From contig NZ_JALRMO010000001.1 in the NCBI RefSeq assembly GCF_023276405.1, forward strand, positions 1,302,001 to 1,366,000: a stretch of 64,000 nucleotides of DNA. Direction: 5' to 3'. Made by a program: the position numbers and the translations under genes. The notes below the pieces were generated by a model, which was not told where the DNA came from, made no database searches, and saw nothing but the letters and a program-made list of their open reading frames with translations. Shown here piece after piece: positions 34,475-43,227 of the stretch. The stretch comes from Paenibacillus hamazuiensis (GTDB taxonomy: Bacteria > Bacillota > Bacilli > Paenibacillales > NBRC-103111). Each line of letters opens with the position of its first letter. The first letter of the stretch is position 1.

Positions 34475-34663
34475 TTAATGCAGAAGAGCGTCTTTATTAT
34501 GCTCGGAAATGCTGTACTGAATAATTTCAAGCACATCCTCCGCCAACAGGGCGGATAAGCCGTTTCTTAGCACGATGTAAGAGTCAAGCTCCACTCGCGT
34601 TAGGGAAGAATACAGCTCGGGTGTTAATTTCATTACAATGTCGGACAACTTTACGGTTTCCAT
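34475..34663 (-). CDS. Hypothetical 62-residue protein
   Basis: Start at 34663 (METVKLSDIVMKLTPELYSS...) six bases after AAGGGGG. The product is a small helical soluble protein with an acidic C-terminal part (AEDVLEIIQYSISEHNKDALLH). The longer frame from 34759 adds a hydrophobic helix without a ribosome binding site. I do not recognise it. It is followed by a terminator. Confidence 0.6.
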   Translation of the reverse strand: METVKLSDIVMKLTPELYSSLTRVELDSYIVLRNGLSALLAEDVLEIIQYSISEHNKDALLH

Positions 34664-34809
34664 ACGCATCCCCCTTCCACTCATCAACTTCACTCGAATT
34701 ATGAAGAATTGGAAAAGAAAGAAACTCGAAATCCAGATAAAGCCGTATAGGTATTGCATGAAATTACTATTTCATTATATCACATTCTAAAAAAATATGT
34801 ATGGGAAAA

Positions 34810-35637
34810 TTATTTGGTCTTATCCCGTCGAAAACGTCCCATCACCCCGACCGTTTCCACGATATTGACGAAGGCATGGGGGTCGGTGCGGCGCACGATG
34901 GATTTCAGCTCCGCCAGCTCGTAGCGGGTTGTGACGGTCATCAGCATGTCTTGCTGCTGCTGCGTATATGCCCCTTCGGATTGGATGGCGGTAACCCCGC
35001 GTTGAATGAGCAGGAGCCGGTCCAGCAGCAGCTGCTTTTGTTTGGTAATGATGAACACCGTCACCTTCAAATGCCTCGTGTGGATCGTATCGATCACTTT
35101 GCCCGTCATATATATCGACAGCATCGATCCGAGCGCCAAATCCCAATCTCTTTTAAAATATCCCAAGGCCAGGATAACCAGGCCGTTCAGGCCGAACAAT
35201 AACGTGCCGAGAGGAAAATCGCGGTCCCTCGTCAAAATCGAGCCGACGACGTCGAAGCCTCCCGTCGAGCCGCCGGCGCGCATCGAGATGCCGGTGCCGA
35301 TGCCGATCATCACACCGCCGGCGACGGCGGTAAGGATCGGATCCTGAATGAAGCGGAACGCAGGAATGAACTGCAAAAACCAAGATGTTAAAATGACCGA
35401 AACCGTACTTAATACGACAAATTTGCGTCCGATCGCCCATAATCCCCAAATCATGATAGGCACGTTGCTAAGCAGAAGCAAAAAACCGATGTTCCATCCG
35501 GTCAAATATCCGATGATCATCGAGATGCCGGATATGCCGCCGCTGAGCAGCTGATGAGGGACCAAAAACAGGTTGAAGCCGGCAGCTACGAACAATGAGC
35601 CTGCGGCGATAATGAGAAGTCCGCCGAGCATTTTCAA
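34810..35637 (-). CDS. YitT family membrane protein (DUF161/DUF2179)
   Basis: The 275-residue protein has five or six membrane helices in the first 190 residues, with VAAGFNLFLVPHQLLSGGISGISMI and SMRAGGSTGGFDVVGSIL, the YitT signature. A cytoplasmic DUF2179 domain follows (about residues 195-270, with TVFIITKQKQ... and DPHAFVNIVETVGVMGRF). The function of this Firmicute family is not established. TTG at 35637 follows AGGAGG with a nine-base gap; the ATG two codons later is less well placed. Confidence 0.9.
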   Translation of the reverse strand: MKMLGGLLIIAAGSLFVAAGFNLFLVPHQLLSGGISGISMIIGYLTGWNIGFLLLLSNVPIMIWGLWAIGRKFVVLSTVSVILTSWFLQFIPAFRFIQDPILTAVAGGVMIGIGTGISMRAGGSTGGFDVVGSILTRDRDFPLGTLLFGLNGLVILALGYFKRDWDLALGSMLSIYMTGKVIDTIHTRHLKVTVFIITKQKQLLLDRLLLIQRGVTAIQSEGAYTQQQQDMLMTVTTRYELAELKSIVRRTDPHAFVNIVETVGVMGRFRRDKTK

Positions 35638-35697
35638 GGAAAAATCACCTCCTGCCACTTAGTATGGATTGCAAAAAGTCGGCAAATGCAGCAGGTA

Positions 35698-35752
35698 GAA
35701 AAAAAATGCAGCTTCCTGTCGTCCGGGACGGCACCCGCAGGAAGCTGCATAG
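35698..35752 (-). terminator. Intrinsic terminator of the DUF4247 gene
   Basis: ATGCAGCTTCCTG and CAGGAAGCTGCAT form a 13-bp stem around a GC-rich loop; the minus strand then reads TTTTTTTT. Confidence 0.85.
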
Positions 35753-35759
35753 CATTTGA

Positions 35760-36452
35760 TTATTTTCTTTTCGTAAACGAGCCGGATCTTGAACCGGTGC
35801 TTGGTTTGCTGGAGCCGGTAGTCGGTTTCTTATAAGTAGGCGTTGATCCGTCGTTGCGCCGCACGCTGCCCGAAGGCGTTGTGCTTGTGCCGCCTCCGGC
35901 CGTCCCGCCGCCGAAGCTGCCCTTGCGGTCCGATGTCGTCGGAGGTGTCGTACCCTGCTTGCTCGCGGCGGGAGGCGTTTGCGGCCGCTGCGTATAAGTC
36001 GGCGGCGGGGTGTACCCTCTGTAATCGCTCGAACCGCGGCTGTTGAACCACCCGCCGCCGAACAGCGATTGCAGCAGAGTTGCCGTAATGTACCCCTGAA
36101 GGAACGAAGAGTCGTAATGCTCTTTCGCATACTCGACCGTATCCACTTCGACGAGCGAATCGCTTTCGTTATTCGGGTCTTTGCGAATATTGATGATTTT
36201 ATCCTGGTAAACGAGAAACATCTGGTCCGCAGATTCCTTGCTGATCTCCTGCGGTTTGTCTTCGGCGGCAATTTCCTTGGCCGTCGTAGGCACGTCTTTG
36301 CCTTCGGCCACGTACACTTTCGCCGTGTTTTTCCCTTTGCCGTCGACGCTGACAAGCGGGTAGTTGTCCTTAATATAAGACCCTGCGTCCGCGCAGCCTG
36401 CCATTAATGCGAAAACAAGGAGATATATGATCCATGATGTCCATTTCTTCAA
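35760..36452 (-). CDS. DUF4247 lipoprotein with Ser/Thr/Pro/Gly-rich tail
   Basis: The 230-residue protein has a lipobox MAGC at residue 20 after a short hydrophobic signal, then a DUF4247-type region (SVDGKGKNTAKVYVAEGKDV ... YITATLLQSLFGGGWF) to about residue 140. The rest is low-complexity, rich in Gly, Ser, Thr, Pro and Arg/Lys with repeats like TPPxTxT and GGGTxxGG. It should be surface-anchored. Function unknown. The gene follows the DUF4178 gene with a 16-bp gap, so the two form an operon. Confidence 0.85.
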   Translation of the reverse strand: MKKWTSWIIYLLVFALMAGCADAGSYIKDNYPLVSVDGKGKNTAKVYVAEGKDVPTTAKEIAAEDKPQEISKESADQMFLVYQDKIINIRKDPNNESDSLVEVDTVEYAKEHYDSSFLQGYITATLLQSLFGGGWFNSRGSSDYRGYTPPPTYTQRPQTPPAASKQGTTPPTTSDRKGSFGGGTAGGGTSTTPSGSVRRNDGSTPTYKKPTTGSSKPSTGSRSGSFTKRK

Positions 36453-36468
36453 TGATGTTCACCCCTGA

Positions 36469-37002
36469 CTATTTGGCCGATTTCATGAATTTAATCAGGC
36501 CCGCCGGCGTCCGGGTCGCTTCCATGGCTACATATTTGCCGTCCTGCCATTGCAGAAAGAAATATTTGTCCTCCGCTCCAAAATATCTCCATACCATAAC
36601 CTCGTCATTGCTGCGGAAATCGGTGTTCCCTTCTGAGCGGACCATATCCGTACGGTAATGCTCCAGTTCGTATGTCATCTCGCCGCCGACGTCGAGTCTG
36701 GTTGGAACATCGTTCGGATCGTCCAGCGACCCTTCGACAAATTCGCACAGAAAACATTCGTACGTCCGTCCTTTTTCAATGAGAAGACATGAAATATGCT
36801 TCCCGTTTCTTAGATAATAAGCAAACCGGTGGGGAGCGAAGCCCCGGTCAAAGTAGACCGCCTTTCCGGAAACGACATATTCCTCAAGATCGACGTTGAC
36901 AATATCCCCGACGGCCGTTTCCTCGAACGGATTCGCCTCTCTTGCCGGCGGCTCGGCTTTGTTGCTTTTCCAAATATCGCTGACTCTTTTAAAAATGGAC
37001 AT
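36469..37002 (-). CDS. DUF4178 domain protein
   Basis: The 177-residue soluble protein opens with a basic segment MSIFKRVSDIWKSNK and carries the DUF4178 pattern: AVGDIVNVDLEEYVVSGKAVYF, GKHISCLLIEKGRTYECFLCEF, and WRYFGAEDKYFFLQWQDGKYVAMEA. DUF4178 proteins are mostly beta and of unknown function, often beside DUF4247 and DUF350 genes as here (DUF4247 follows). Start at 37002 follows GAGGAG. Confidence 0.88.
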   Translation of the reverse strand: MSIFKRVSDIWKSNKAEPPAREANPFEETAVGDIVNVDLEEYVVSGKAVYFDRGFAPHRFAYYLRNGKHISCLLIEKGRTYECFLCEFVEGSLDDPNDVPTRLDVGGEMTYELEHYRTDMVRSEGNTDFRSNDEVMVWRYFGAEDKYFFLQWQDGKYVAMEATRTPAGLIKFMKSAK

Positions 37003-37323
37003 GAGGCCCACTCCTCTATCGTGAATGATTCAAGATGCTTGCCGGAACATACACTTATTATATACGATATTTCAAAGCGGCGGTTTCGATTTCACGAAAA
37101 AAAGCAAAAACGGCATAGAAATGAATGGAATTATGATTCTGCTTTGTGGTATAATAATAAAGATATTCTTAAGTACGGCTTTATGACGCCGGCCACCGGC
37201 TGTCCTTTACATCTGTTCGGTATTATCAATGCGGACGCGAGAACACTTTGTAGATATTAAATAGGAGTCGGACTTAAGGGTATAAATAAAAAGAACCCAA
37301 AAGAAAAAGGAGATTGACATCAT
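37003..37323. other. Upstream region of the DEAD-box helicase gene with a candidate extended -10 promoter
   Basis: A TGGTATAAT extended -10 at 37146-37154 lies about 170 bp before the TTG start, giving a long 5' leader. Such leaders are usual for cold-induced helicases. I see no clear riboswitch class and no gene. Confidence 0.5.
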
Positions 37324-38922
37324 TTGAAAACATTTAGTGAATTTGGCCTCGAGCCGAAAGTATTGCGCGCCATTACGGAAATGGGCTTTGAAGAATCGAC
37401 ACCGATTCAGGAAAAAGCGATTCCGATCGCCATGGAAGGGCGCGATCTGATCGGTCAGGCGCAAACCGGTACGGGCAAAACAGCCGCATTCGGCATCCCG
37501 CTGGTGAACAGAATCGACGTTAAAGAAGAACGCATTGTTGCACTCATTATGTGTCCGACACGCGAGCTCGCCATTCAGGTAGCCGAAGAAATCGAAAAGC
37601 TTGGCCGTTTTAAAGGCATCCGCTCGCTTGCGATTTACGGCGGACAAGACATCGTAAAGCAAATCCGCGCACTGCGCAAAAAGCCGCAAATCATTATCGG
37701 CACGCCGGGCCGCTTGCTCGATCATATAAACCGCAAAACGATCAAACTCGACGACGTGAAGAACGTTATTTTGGATGAAGCCGACGAAATGCTCGACATG
37801 GGCTTTCTGGAAGATATCCAGTCGATCCTCAAGCTTTGCCCGACCGATCGCCAAACGATGCTGTTCTCGGCAACAATGCCTGCGAACATCCGCAAGCTGG
37901 CCGACCAGTTTTTGAGCAATCCCGAGCATGTGTCCGTTATTCCGAAGCAAATCAGCGCTCCGCTGATCGATCAAGCTTATATCGAAGTTCATGAAAGACA
38001 AAAGTTCGAGACGCTCTGCCGTCTGCTGGATATGGAATCTCCGGATCTTGCGATTATCTTCGGCCGCACGAAGCGCCGGGTTGACGAGCTCGCCGAAGCG
38101 CTGCAAAAGCGCGGATACTCCGCGGAAGGACTTCATGGCGACTTGTCGCAAAACCAACGCGATAACGTAATGCGCAAATTCCGCGACGGCAGCATCGATG
38201 TGCTCGTTGCTACCGACGTAGCGGCAAGAGGTCTTGACGTTTCGGGCGTATCCCACGTAATCAATTTCGACCTGCCGCAGGATCCCGAAAGTTATGTGCA
38301 CCGAATCGGCCGTACGGGCCGGGCGGGCAAAGAAGGGACAGCTTGGACGTTCGTTTCGCCGAGAGAGATCGACCATCTGTACTTCATCGAGAAAATTACG
38401 CGCCATAAAATTGCCCGCAAGCCGATGCCAAGCCTTGCCGAAGCGATCGAAGGCAAGCAAAAGATTACGGCAGAGCGCGTGCTGGACATCGTGCAAAAAG
38501 ACGAGCATAACGAATATAAAGGCATTGCGATCCAATTGCTGGAACAATACGATTCGGTTCACCTGCTGGCAGCCGCATTCAAACTGCTGACCGGCGGCGA
38601 CAAAAAAGAGGTCGAGGTGGAACTGACTCCGGAAGAACCGCTTCGCGCGAAGAAACGCCGCTTCGACGTACGCAGCTCCGGCCGCAAAATGTCCGGTGGC
38701 TACGGCTCCCAAGGCCAGGGACAACGCCGAGGCGGCGGCTATGGAGACCGCGATCGCGGCGGCTCCGGCGGTTCCCGCTACCCTCGCAAGGACGGCCGCG
38801 AATACGGCAGCCGCGATAACCGCAGCGGAGGGGATCGCGAATACAAATCCCGCCCGAGAAACTCCGAAGGCCGGAATTTCTCCCGCTCGGAAGAACGCGA
38901 CGACCATCTCGTCCGCAGCTAA
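37324..38922 (+). CDS. cshA: DEAD-box ATP-dependent RNA helicase with RGG-rich tail (CshA-like)
   Basis: The 532-residue protein contains the full helicase set: Q motif FEESTPIQ, Walker A AQTGTGKTAA, PTRELAIQ, VLDEADEMLDMG, SAT, then domain 2 with HGDLSQ, DVAARGLDV and HRIGRTGRAG. A dimerisation-like region follows to about residue 440, and residues 445-532 form a Gly/Arg/Ser/Tyr-rich RNA-binding tail with many RGG-type repeats. It unwinds RNA in ribosome assembly and the degradosome. Start is TTG at 37324 after AAGGAG. A long leader precedes it and a terminator follows. Confidence 0.94.
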   Translation: MKTFSEFGLEPKVLRAITEMGFEESTPIQEKAIPIAMEGRDLIGQAQTGTGKTAAFGIPLVNRIDVKEERIVALIMCPTRELAIQVAEEIEKLGRFKGIRSLAIYGGQDIVKQIRALRKKPQIIIGTPGRLLDHINRKTIKLDDVKNVILDEADEMLDMGFLEDIQSILKLCPTDRQTMLFSATMPANIRKLADQFLSNPEHVSVIPKQISAPLIDQAYIEVHERQKFETLCRLLDMESPDLAIIFGRTKRRVDELAEALQKRGYSAEGLHGDLSQNQRDNVMRKFRDGSIDVLVATDVAARGLDVSGVSHVINFDLPQDPESYVHRIGRTGRAGKEGTAWTFVSPREIDHLYFIEKITRHKIARKPMPSLAEAIEGKQKITAERVLDIVQKDEHNEYKGIAIQLLEQYDSVHLLAAAFKLLTGGDKKEVEVELTPEEPLRAKKRRFDVRSSGRKMSGGYGSQGQGQRRGGGYGDRDRGGSGGSRYPRKDGREYGSRDNRSGGDREYKSRPRNSEGRNFSRSEERDDHLVRS

Positions 38923-38935
38923 TATAACGTTTGAA

Positions 38936-38976
38936 CAAAAAAAGAAGGTGAAGCTGAAGAGCTTCACCTTTTTGCA
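38936..38976 (+). terminator. Intrinsic terminator of the helicase gene
   Basis: AAGGTGAAGCT and AGCTTCACCTT form the stem, followed by TTTGC. Confidence 0.8.
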
Positions 38977-38996
38977 TAGTAAAATGGAGGAAGTTA

Positions 38997-39104
38997 TTAT
39001 ATGACGAAAGCCCGGAGAACGATTACCAACAAAATATAGAGAACGAGAACTACGCCGATGGTGGTGAAACCGAAACCGAAACCGCCAGTACCGAAGCAAG
39101 ACAT
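38997..39104 (-). CDS. YjcZ family sporulation peptide
   Basis: The minus strand encodes a 35-residue peptide MSCFGTGGFGFGFTTIGVVL... with a Gly/Phe-rich N-terminus and one hydrophobic helix ending ILLVIVLRAFVI. This is the pattern of YjcZ-type sporulation peptides. AAGGAGG lies nine bases upstream of the ATG. A minus-strand sequence CATAGGATA upstream fits the sigma-K/E -10 form CATANNNTA, which would be consistent with mother-cell expression. The gene is too short for usual gene finders. Confidence 0.85.
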   Translation of the reverse strand: MSCFGTGGFGFGFTTIGVVLVLYILLVIVLRAFVI

Positions 39105-39299
39105 GAAAAATAACCTCCTTTACCTGTAACCTATATGATTGTTTTAACCGGGGGGGTAATATATCCTATGTCCTGTACACGGTTTGGTCTGTACAGCTAC
39201 CTATTCACGGGAAAATAGGCTATAATGAAAACGTTAGCTTCACGGCTTGTCCGGATTCGTTCATGTCCCGGCATACGTAACTTGTAGGAGGTTGTCATT

Positions 39300-40136
39300 T
39301 TGGAGTTTAAAGGCGTCATGGGAGGGTTTTACCGTATATCCGAGTGGATTATGCGGCTTTCTGTCATCAATGTGTTATGGGTTATTTGTTCGATTCCTGT
39401 ATTTTTGCTGATGCTTGTCATGCTTCAGGCTCAGGACGTCAATCAGTTTTTGTCGACACTGATGCTTGCGGCCATCGTCTCGCCGTTTACCCTGTTTCCG
39501 GCGACGACCGCGATGTTCGGCGTTGCCCGCAAATGGCTGACCGGGGAAGAGGACGCTCCGCTGTTCAAGACGTTTTTCCGTACGTATAAGGAAAATTATG
39601 TCCAAAGCATGCTGGGAGGCATCATTTATGTGCTGATCGGCGCCGTTTTATATACGAACTTCAAATTTTACGGTACGCAGTCGTCATCGCTCGGTATTTT
39701 GAAATTTCTGGTTCTTTCTTTAACCGTAGTGCTGACCGTCTCGCTGTTTCATTTCTTTTCGATCATCGTTCATTTGCATATGAAGCTTCTGCAAATCATT
39801 AAAAACTCGGTGCTGATTTCGATCGGCAATCCGATCCGGTCGATATTTATTTTGGTCGCCAACGGGGCCATCCTATATTTCAGCTTTTTTCAATTTACGT
39901 TTCTGATCCCGTTTTTCATGGGTTCGCTGATCGCCGTCGTCTCCTTCTGGAACTTTCATTTCATTTTCGTAAAAATTCAGGAAAAACAGCAGAAATGGGC
40001 GGAGGAAGAGGCTGAGGCGAGCCAGCAGGATTCGGAGGATGAAAGCGGTGCATCCGAAGACCAAGCGGCCTTGCGCGAAGCAAATAACCCGGATGCTGCC
40101 GGGAAACCGAATGAAAAAGAAGATCCGCGGCCATAA
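39300..40136 (+). CDS. YesL (DUF624) family membrane protein
   Basis: The 278-residue protein starts with the DUF624 signature FKGVMGGFYRISEWIMRLSVINVLWVICSIPVF and has five or so membrane helices, with ATTAMFGVARKWLTGEED and FRTYKENYVQSMLGG. In Bacillales such genes often sit beside carbohydrate transporters or response regulators; the function is unknown. The C-terminal 50 residues are acidic and Glu/Ala/Asp-rich, an unusual extension. TTG start follows TAGGAGG. Confidence 0.9.
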   Translation: MEFKGVMGGFYRISEWIMRLSVINVLWVICSIPVFLLMLVMLQAQDVNQFLSTLMLAAIVSPFTLFPATTAMFGVARKWLTGEEDAPLFKTFFRTYKENYVQSMLGGIIYVLIGAVLYTNFKFYGTQSSSLGILKFLVLSLTVVLTVSLFHFFSIIVHLHMKLLQIIKNSVLISIGNPIRSIFILVANGAILYFSFFQFTFLIPFFMGSLIAVVSFWNFHFIFVKIQEKQQKWAEEEAEASQQDSEDESGASEDQAALREANNPDAAGKPNEKEDPRP

Positions 40137-40182
40137 TATGAATGCGGTGGAAAAAGCGCGCGAAAAAAGTAATAGTCGGCTG

Positions 40183-40211
40183 TTTACTTTCCGCGTCGAA
40201 CCTACTATAAT
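40183..40211 (+). promoter_or_regulatory. Strong promoter of 6S RNA
   Basis: TTTACT (40183-40188) and TATAAT (40206-40211) with a 17-bp spacer, followed about seven bases later by the start of the 6S RNA. Confidence 0.8.
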
Positions 40212-40217
40212 ATAGAC

Positions 40218-40406
40218 ACAACAAAATCCTGCGATGTTCGTTTCGGTTTTAATGTTGTTTTGAACCAATGACTGTTTCTAGGGAGACCAATATTTCAGCG
40301 TGGCTGACATGCCCTCGAAAAGGGACTTCAAAAGCGCTGGTGCGGACACCCACCTGCGAGAGCGGGTTTGAAACGCAAAATCGGACGGCATATGCGGGTT
40401 TTTTTG
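40218..40406 (+). ncRNA. ssrS: 6S RNA
   Basis: The transcript of about 189 nt sits between a strong promoter and a T run. Its ends pair (CCTGCG with TGCGGG, CGTTT with AAACG), giving the long closing stem, and inner arms CAGCG/CGCTG and CCCT/AGGG give the apical stem. The segments ATATTTCA, GACATGCCC, GACACCCACCT and GCGGGTTT align with conserved blocks of bacterial 6S RNA around the open central bubble. 6S RNA binds the housekeeping RNA polymerase and reduces transcription in stationary phase. It is followed by the transaldolase gene. Start and end are approximate. Confidence 0.88.
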
Positions 40407-40493
40407 TGTTTTTTTCCGCCAATGTGTTATTCTATATAATGAAAAAGGCATAATAATGCGCCTTATTATTTAGAAGGAGTGTGGAAAAAAGCG

Positions 40494-41150
40494 ATGAAAC
40501 TGTTTATCGACACAGCTAACGTGGAAGAAATTCGAAAAGCGTTTGAAATGGGCGTCATCTCGGGCATTACGACGAACCCGTCGCTCATTGCCAAAGAAGG
40601 CCGTGATTTTTTTGAGACGATCCGCGAGATTGTGTCCATCGTCGGCAACATCCCGATCAGCGCCGAAGTCGTCAGCCTGAAGGCGGACGAGATGGTCGAA
40701 CAGGGCAAAAAGCTCGCCGAACTGGGCGACAGCGTCGTCATCAAGGTGCCGATGACCGAGGATGGGCTGAAAGCGACGAAGCAGTTTACCGAGATGGGCA
40801 TCAAAACGAACGTGACGCTCATCTTCAGTTCCCCACAGGCGTTGCTCGCAGCCAGAGCCGGTGCGACCTACGTTTCGCCGTTCATTGGCCGTTTGGACGA
40901 CATCAACATGATCGGCATGAACCTGATTAAAGAAATCAGCGACATTTTCAGCATACATAATATTCAGTCGGAAATCATTTCGGCCAGCGTGCGCCACTCG
41001 TCGCACGTCATCGAGGCGGCGCTCGCAGGTGCGCATATTGCGACGGTGCCGTTCAAGGTCATTCAAGGCATGGTCAAGCATCCACTGACCGATTCCGGCA
41101 TCGAGCGGTTCCTGGCGGATTGGAACTCCGCAAATCAGAAGCAGTTTTAA
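40494..41150 (+). CDS. tal: Transaldolase (TalC/fructose-6-phosphate aldolase subfamily)
   Basis: The 218-residue protein opens with [16 protein letters not shown], has [27 protein letters not shown] (Schiff-base Lys), [32 protein letters not shown] and [14 protein letters not shown]. This is the short decameric subfamily, which either transfers dihydroxyacetone in the pentose phosphate pathway or cleaves fructose 6-phosphate. Firmicute members are usually transaldolases. ATG at 40494 fits the usual length; AAGGAG lies 14 bases before it. Confidence 0.93.
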   Translation: MKLFIDTANVEEIRKAFEMGVISGITTNPSLIAKEGRDFFETIREIVSIVGNIPISAEVVSLKADEMVEQGKKLAELGDSVVIKVPMTEDGLKATKQFTEMGIKTNVTLIFSSPQALLAARAGATYVSPFIGRLDDINMIGMNLIKEISDIFSIHNIQSEIISASVRHSSHVIEAALAGAHIATVPFKVIQGMVKHPLTDSGIERFLADWNSANQKQF

Positions 41151-41151
41151 A

Positions 41152-41186
41152 TGGAAAAAGCAGGCCGACGGCCTGCTTTTTGCTTT
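41152..41186. terminator. Bidirectional terminator between tal and xylB
   Basis: AAAAAGCAGGCCG and CGGCCTGCTTTTT form a perfect palindromic stem with T runs on both strands, between convergent genes. Confidence 0.9.
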
Positions 41187-41189
41187 CGA

Positions 41190-42725
41190 TCACGCCTGCT
41201 CCTGCACGAGATCGGTGAGCTGATGGAACGTATCTTTGAGCGTGCCGTACAGACTGCGGTATACCGCGTAGATCTTCTCGTACTGTGCCTGCCTTGCCGG
41301 ATCCGGTTCGACGCGGCTTTCGACCGCGATCCATCGCTCGCACAGCTCCTCGATGCTGCGGCCGAGCACGCCGGAGGCGGCCATCACCGCGGCGCCGTAA
41401 GCCGGGCCGTCGGTGGAGTTAACCGTCACCACCGGGTAGCCGAAGATGTCGGCGATCATTTGCCGCCAAAACGGGCTGCGGGCGCCGCCGCCGTTGACGC
41501 GCAGCTCCGTGATCGGTGCGCCCGACGCTTTCACCAGCTCAAGCGAGTCGCGCAGCCCGAAGGTGATGCCTTCGAGCACGGCGCGCGTCAAATGCGCTTT
41601 GTCGTGGCGCAGGCTCAGTCCGATGAAGCCGCCGCGCGCCTTCGGATCGGGATGAGGCGTCCGTTCGCCGGACAGATACGGCAGGAACAGCAGCCCTTCG
41701 CTGCCGAGCGGCGCGGTTTCGGCGAGCGCGGTCAAATATTCGTAAACGTCGCGGCCTTCCTGACGGGCTTTCTCCATCTCCTCGCCGGCAAAATGGTTCC
41801 GCCACCATTGGAACGAGCCGCCCGCCGCGAGCATGACGCCCATCCGGTGCCATTTGCCCGGCACGCCATGGCAAAACGCATGGAGCCGGCATTCCGGCTC
41901 CGGCTGGTAGCTGTCGTCGTGCACGAAGACGACGCCGGAAGTTCCCAGGGCGACGGACGCGACGCCCTGCCTCACGACGCCGACGCCGACGGCGCCACAC
42001 GCCTGGTCGCCGCCACCGGCGACCACCGGCGTCCCTGCGGCGAGACCGGTCAAAGCCGCCGCTTCCGGCAGCAGCCGGCCGGCGATCTCGTTGCTCTCGT
42101 AGAGTGGAGGCAGCCACTCCATCGGAATGCCGAGCCGCTCCACGACTTCGGTCGACCAGCGACGGCCGGCAACGTCGAGCAGCAGCGTGCCGCTCGCATC
42201 AGCCATGTCCATGCCGAAGGCGCCGGTCAGCTTCAGCCGGACGTAATCCTTCGGCAGCATCAGGTGCGCCACCTGCGCGTAGCGCTCGGGTTCGTGATTG
42301 CGAAGCCAAATCACCTTCGGTGCGGTAAACCCGGTCAGCGCCTTGTTGCCGGTCAGCTCGCCGAGGCGCTCCTTGCCGACGGCCGCTTCGATCCATTCGC
42401 ATTCCGCAGCGGTACGCTGGTCGCACCAGAGCAGAGCAGGGCGGACGACCTGCAGCGAGCGGTCCAGAAACACAGAGCCGTGCATTTGCCCGGATAGCCC
42501 GATGCCCTTTACTTCAGCGCCTGAGACGCCTGCATGCCGAAGCAGTTCCGCAATGCAGCCGGCCGTGCCGTTCCACCAATCCTCCGGATGCTGCTCGGCC
42601 CAGCCCGGCTGCGGCTGCAGCAGCGGATACTCCACGCTGTGCGCGGCTTTGACTTTTCCTTCCTGATCCACTAAAATACATTTCACCGCGGACGTGCCCA
42701 AATCAATGCCTAAAAAATAAGTCAC
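41190..42725 (-). CDS. xylB: Xylulokinase
   Basis: The 511-residue FGGY-family kinase phosphorylates D-xylulose for entry to the pentose phosphate pathway. It begins FLGIDLGTSAVKCILVDQEG, has GLSGQMHGSVFLD and WCDQRTAAEC, the FGGY motifs VVAGGGDQACGAVGVG and VNGGGARSPFWRQMIAD..GYPVVT, and the catalytic Asp in GGDQ. Length is standard. No xylA or xylR is next to it. A 23-bp operator-like dyad with XylR resemblance lies upstream at 42756. It faces the transaldolase gene, a functional partner. Confidence 0.95.
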   Translation of the reverse strand: MTYFLGIDLGTSAVKCILVDQEGKVKAAHSVEYPLLQPQPGWAEQHPEDWWNGTAGCIAELLRHAGVSGAEVKGIGLSGQMHGSVFLDRSLQVVRPALLWCDQRTAAECEWIEAAVGKERLGELTGNKALTGFTAPKVIWLRNHEPERYAQVAHLMLPKDYVRLKLTGAFGMDMADASGTLLLDVAGRRWSTEVVERLGIPMEWLPPLYESNEIAGRLLPEAAALTGLAAGTPVVAGGGDQACGAVGVGVVRQGVASVALGTSGVVFVHDDSYQPEPECRLHAFCHGVPGKWHRMGVMLAAGGSFQWWRNHFAGEEMEKARQEGRDVYEYLTALAETAPLGSEGLLFLPYLSGERTPHPDPKARGGFIGLSLRHDKAHLTRAVLEGITFGLRDSLELVKASGAPITELRVNGGGARSPFWRQMIADIFGYPVVTVNSTDGPAYGAAVMAASGVLGRSIEELCERWIAVESRVEPDPARQAQYEKIYAVYRSLYGTLKDTFHQLTDLVQEQA

Positions 42726-42755
42726 GGTCTCACCTCGTTTTTTATTAACGCCAAA

Positions 42756-42778
42756 CTTAGTTTAATAATTATACTAAG
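42756..42778. promoter_or_regulatory. Xyl-type operator dyad upstream of xylB
   Basis: CTTAGTTTAAT and ATTATACTAAG are inverted arms with one mismatch around a single A. The TTAGTTTA half-site resembles XylR operators of Bacillales, and the right arm contains the minus-strand TATAAT, so binding would block the xylB promoter. Confidence 0.7.
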
Positions 42779-42868
42779 AACCTTGTATAATATATTCGAA
42801 GCCGAAGGTGAAAATCCTCCCGGCTCCTGTAAATAGTTTCGATTTCTTTTTCTGAGGAGGCGCTGAAG

Positions 42869-43087
42869 ATGAATTCCGTTTCCAAGATATTAATCGTGGG
42901 CGGGGCTATACTAATCATTGCCGGACTGCTTTGGCAGGTGGTCGGCCGTTACCTGCCGCTCGGACGTTTGCCGGGAGATATCGTGGTGGAGAAAGAAAAC
43001 GTCAAGTTTTATTTTCCCGTCGTCACGTGTATTCTCGTCAGCGTGGTGCTCTCGCTGATCGGCTATTTATTCCGGCTGTTCAAGTAA
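42869..43087 (+). CDS. DUF2905 family small membrane protein
   Basis: The 72-residue protein has two membrane helices (about residues 5-25 and 48-70) separated by the family motif RYLPLGRLPGDIVVEKENVKFYFP. DUF2905 proteins are widespread in bacteria and of unknown function. RBS GAGGAGG. The next gene begins 140 bp later. Confidence 0.9.
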   Translation: MNSVSKILIVGGAILIIAGLLWQVVGRYLPLGRLPGDIVVEKENVKFYFPVVTCILVSVVLSLIGYLFRLFK

Positions 43088-43227
43088 AACGGCGAGTCTG
43101 CGTGTTCATTAGAAAAATCGGCTCGATTCTCGTTTTCCTCTTTCTCTTCCATGGAAAGAGTGGTAAGATAAGACATAGTGTAGAAATGCCGATTTGTGGT
43201 TTACTTCTTTGAGGGGGGAACAGCCTT

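Noticed and set aside
35760-36100. Collagen-like or phase-variable repeat in the DUF4247 tail
   Set aside because: The tail is low-complexity but has no regular Gly-X-Y period or exact short tandem DNA repeat.
37207-39099. Long minus-strand open frame opposite the RNA helicase
   Set aside because: It is a mirror of the helicase gene: no ribosome binding site, odd composition (Arg, Leu, Phe and Ala rich), and the plus-strand protein has all helicase motifs.
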